A stretch of 64,000 nt of DNA from an uncultured Pseudomonadales bacterium (GTDB lineage Bacteria; Pseudomonadota; Gammaproteobacteria; Pseudomonadales; Pseudohongiellaceae). The DNA lies in NCBI GenBank assembly GCA_943842505.1, contig CALTDI010000010.1, positions 124,001-188,000 on the forward strand, in the 5' to 3' direction. The notes under the pieces were generated by a model. It was not told the DNA's origin and searched no databases. It worked only from the letters and a program-made list of their open reading frames with translations. The position numbers and the translations under genes are program-made. Positions within the stretch are counted from its first letter, which is position 1; each line of letters starts with the position of its first letter. Of this stretch, positions 63,803 to 64,000 are shown piece by piece.

Positions 63803-64000
63803 ATGACTGAAGAAAAATCTAGCGCCTTCAGGGCGCGGCTCATAGGCGTCGCTGGCAACTCGGCCACCATGGAGGTATTAGACGGTGAGGCGAGGAGTTC
63901 GGATGAACTGGTGTTTTGTGGCAGTGCCCAGACGCGAAAGGTTTTAAGCCTGCGCGAATATAACGGCCATACCATGGCTGAACTGGACTCTCCGGTAGAG
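63803..64000 (+). CDS. Partial gene at the window edge
   Basis: The first 66 codons from an ATG; no stop before the window ends. MTEEKSSAFRARLIGVAGNS then MEVLDGEARSSDELVFCGSA: no signal peptide and no family recognised. The frame is uninterrupted. Confidence 0.5.
   Translation, partial: MTEEKSSAFRARLIGVAGNSATMEVLDGEARSSDELVFCGSAQTRKVLSLREYNGHTMAELDSPVE

Noticed and set aside
1-64000. tRNA or rRNA genes
   Set aside because: T-loop-like strings such as GGTTCGA or TTCGAATCC occur only inside coding regions and without matching acceptor and anticodon stems.

Overview
The window looks like a stretch of chromosome from a free-living, probably marine, aerobic gammaproteobacterium. The evidence is indirect: gammaproteobacterial-type housekeeping genes (NudL, TrhO, SseA), two TonB-dependent receptors, three PQQ-dependent dehydrogenases, many Sec/Tat-exported oxidoreductases and hydrolases, a Fur box, and a block of integron attC sites. 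No rRNA, tRNA, phage gene or CRISPR array was seen, so the genus cannot be fixed.

Layout. 0-6.7 kb: secreted trypsin-like protease, AsmA-like protein, YdcF/ElyC-type protein, peroxiredoxin, SLC13 transporter, diguanylate cyclase, NUDIX hydrolase. 6.8-8.9 kb: TonB receptor. 9.2-12.4 kb: nitronate monooxygenase-like protein, SDR, alpha/beta hydrolase and a frameshifted DUF6265-like gene. 12.4-18.3 kb: HIT, VOC, aldehyde dehydrogenase, YiiX-like hydrolase, degenerate S41 peptidase, GST, endostatin-fold secreted protein. 18.3-27.8 kb: quinoprotein, DUF1330, TPR protein, a SELENOCYSTEINE-containing peroxiredoxin (UGA at the peroxidatic position), DUF3014, SseA, a decayed pilin locus, small MscS, TrhO. 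27.9-33.2 kb: membrane quinoprotein, thioesterase and a Fur-box TonB receptor. 33.6-40.9 kb: DUF1592/DUF1588-like + DUF1501 pair, gluconate-dehydrogenase-subunit-3-like + GMC oxidoreductase pair, DUF411. 41-51.3 kb: MATE, DUF3500, gamma-glutamyltransferase, lipoprotein, amidase, third quinoprotein, OYE-family oxidoreductase.

51.3-59.3 kb is an accessory island. It carries five minus-strand attC-like sites, four small minus-strand cassette genes and a YefM/YoeB cassette, a sixth attC on the plus strand, an intact-ended IS3-family element inserted in an older transposase remnant, and a dispersed family of short palindromic repeats. No integron integrase is visible, so it resembles a CALIN (attC cluster lacking an integrase). 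One cassette gene, a methyltransferase, is put out of frame by three tandem 7-bp units; loss of one unit restores it exactly. In the same island lies the most striking gene: a signal-peptide protein with an HMA-like domain whose CxxC is replaced by two in-frame UGA codons (UxxU), followed by a thioredoxin domain. A perfect 8-bp hairpin lies at bacterial-SECIS distance from both UGAs.

59.5-64 kb returns to ordinary content: class III aminotransferase, YtcJ-type amidohydrolase lipoprotein, an exported protein of unknown function and a partial gene.

Taken together, the genes describe a cell that oxidises alcohols/sugars and processes peptides/amides in the periplasm, takes up iron chelates, and protects its envelope with selenium-dependent redox proteins. 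Several single-base frameshifts (near 12,118, 25,715 and 33,747) could be real decay or assembly indels.
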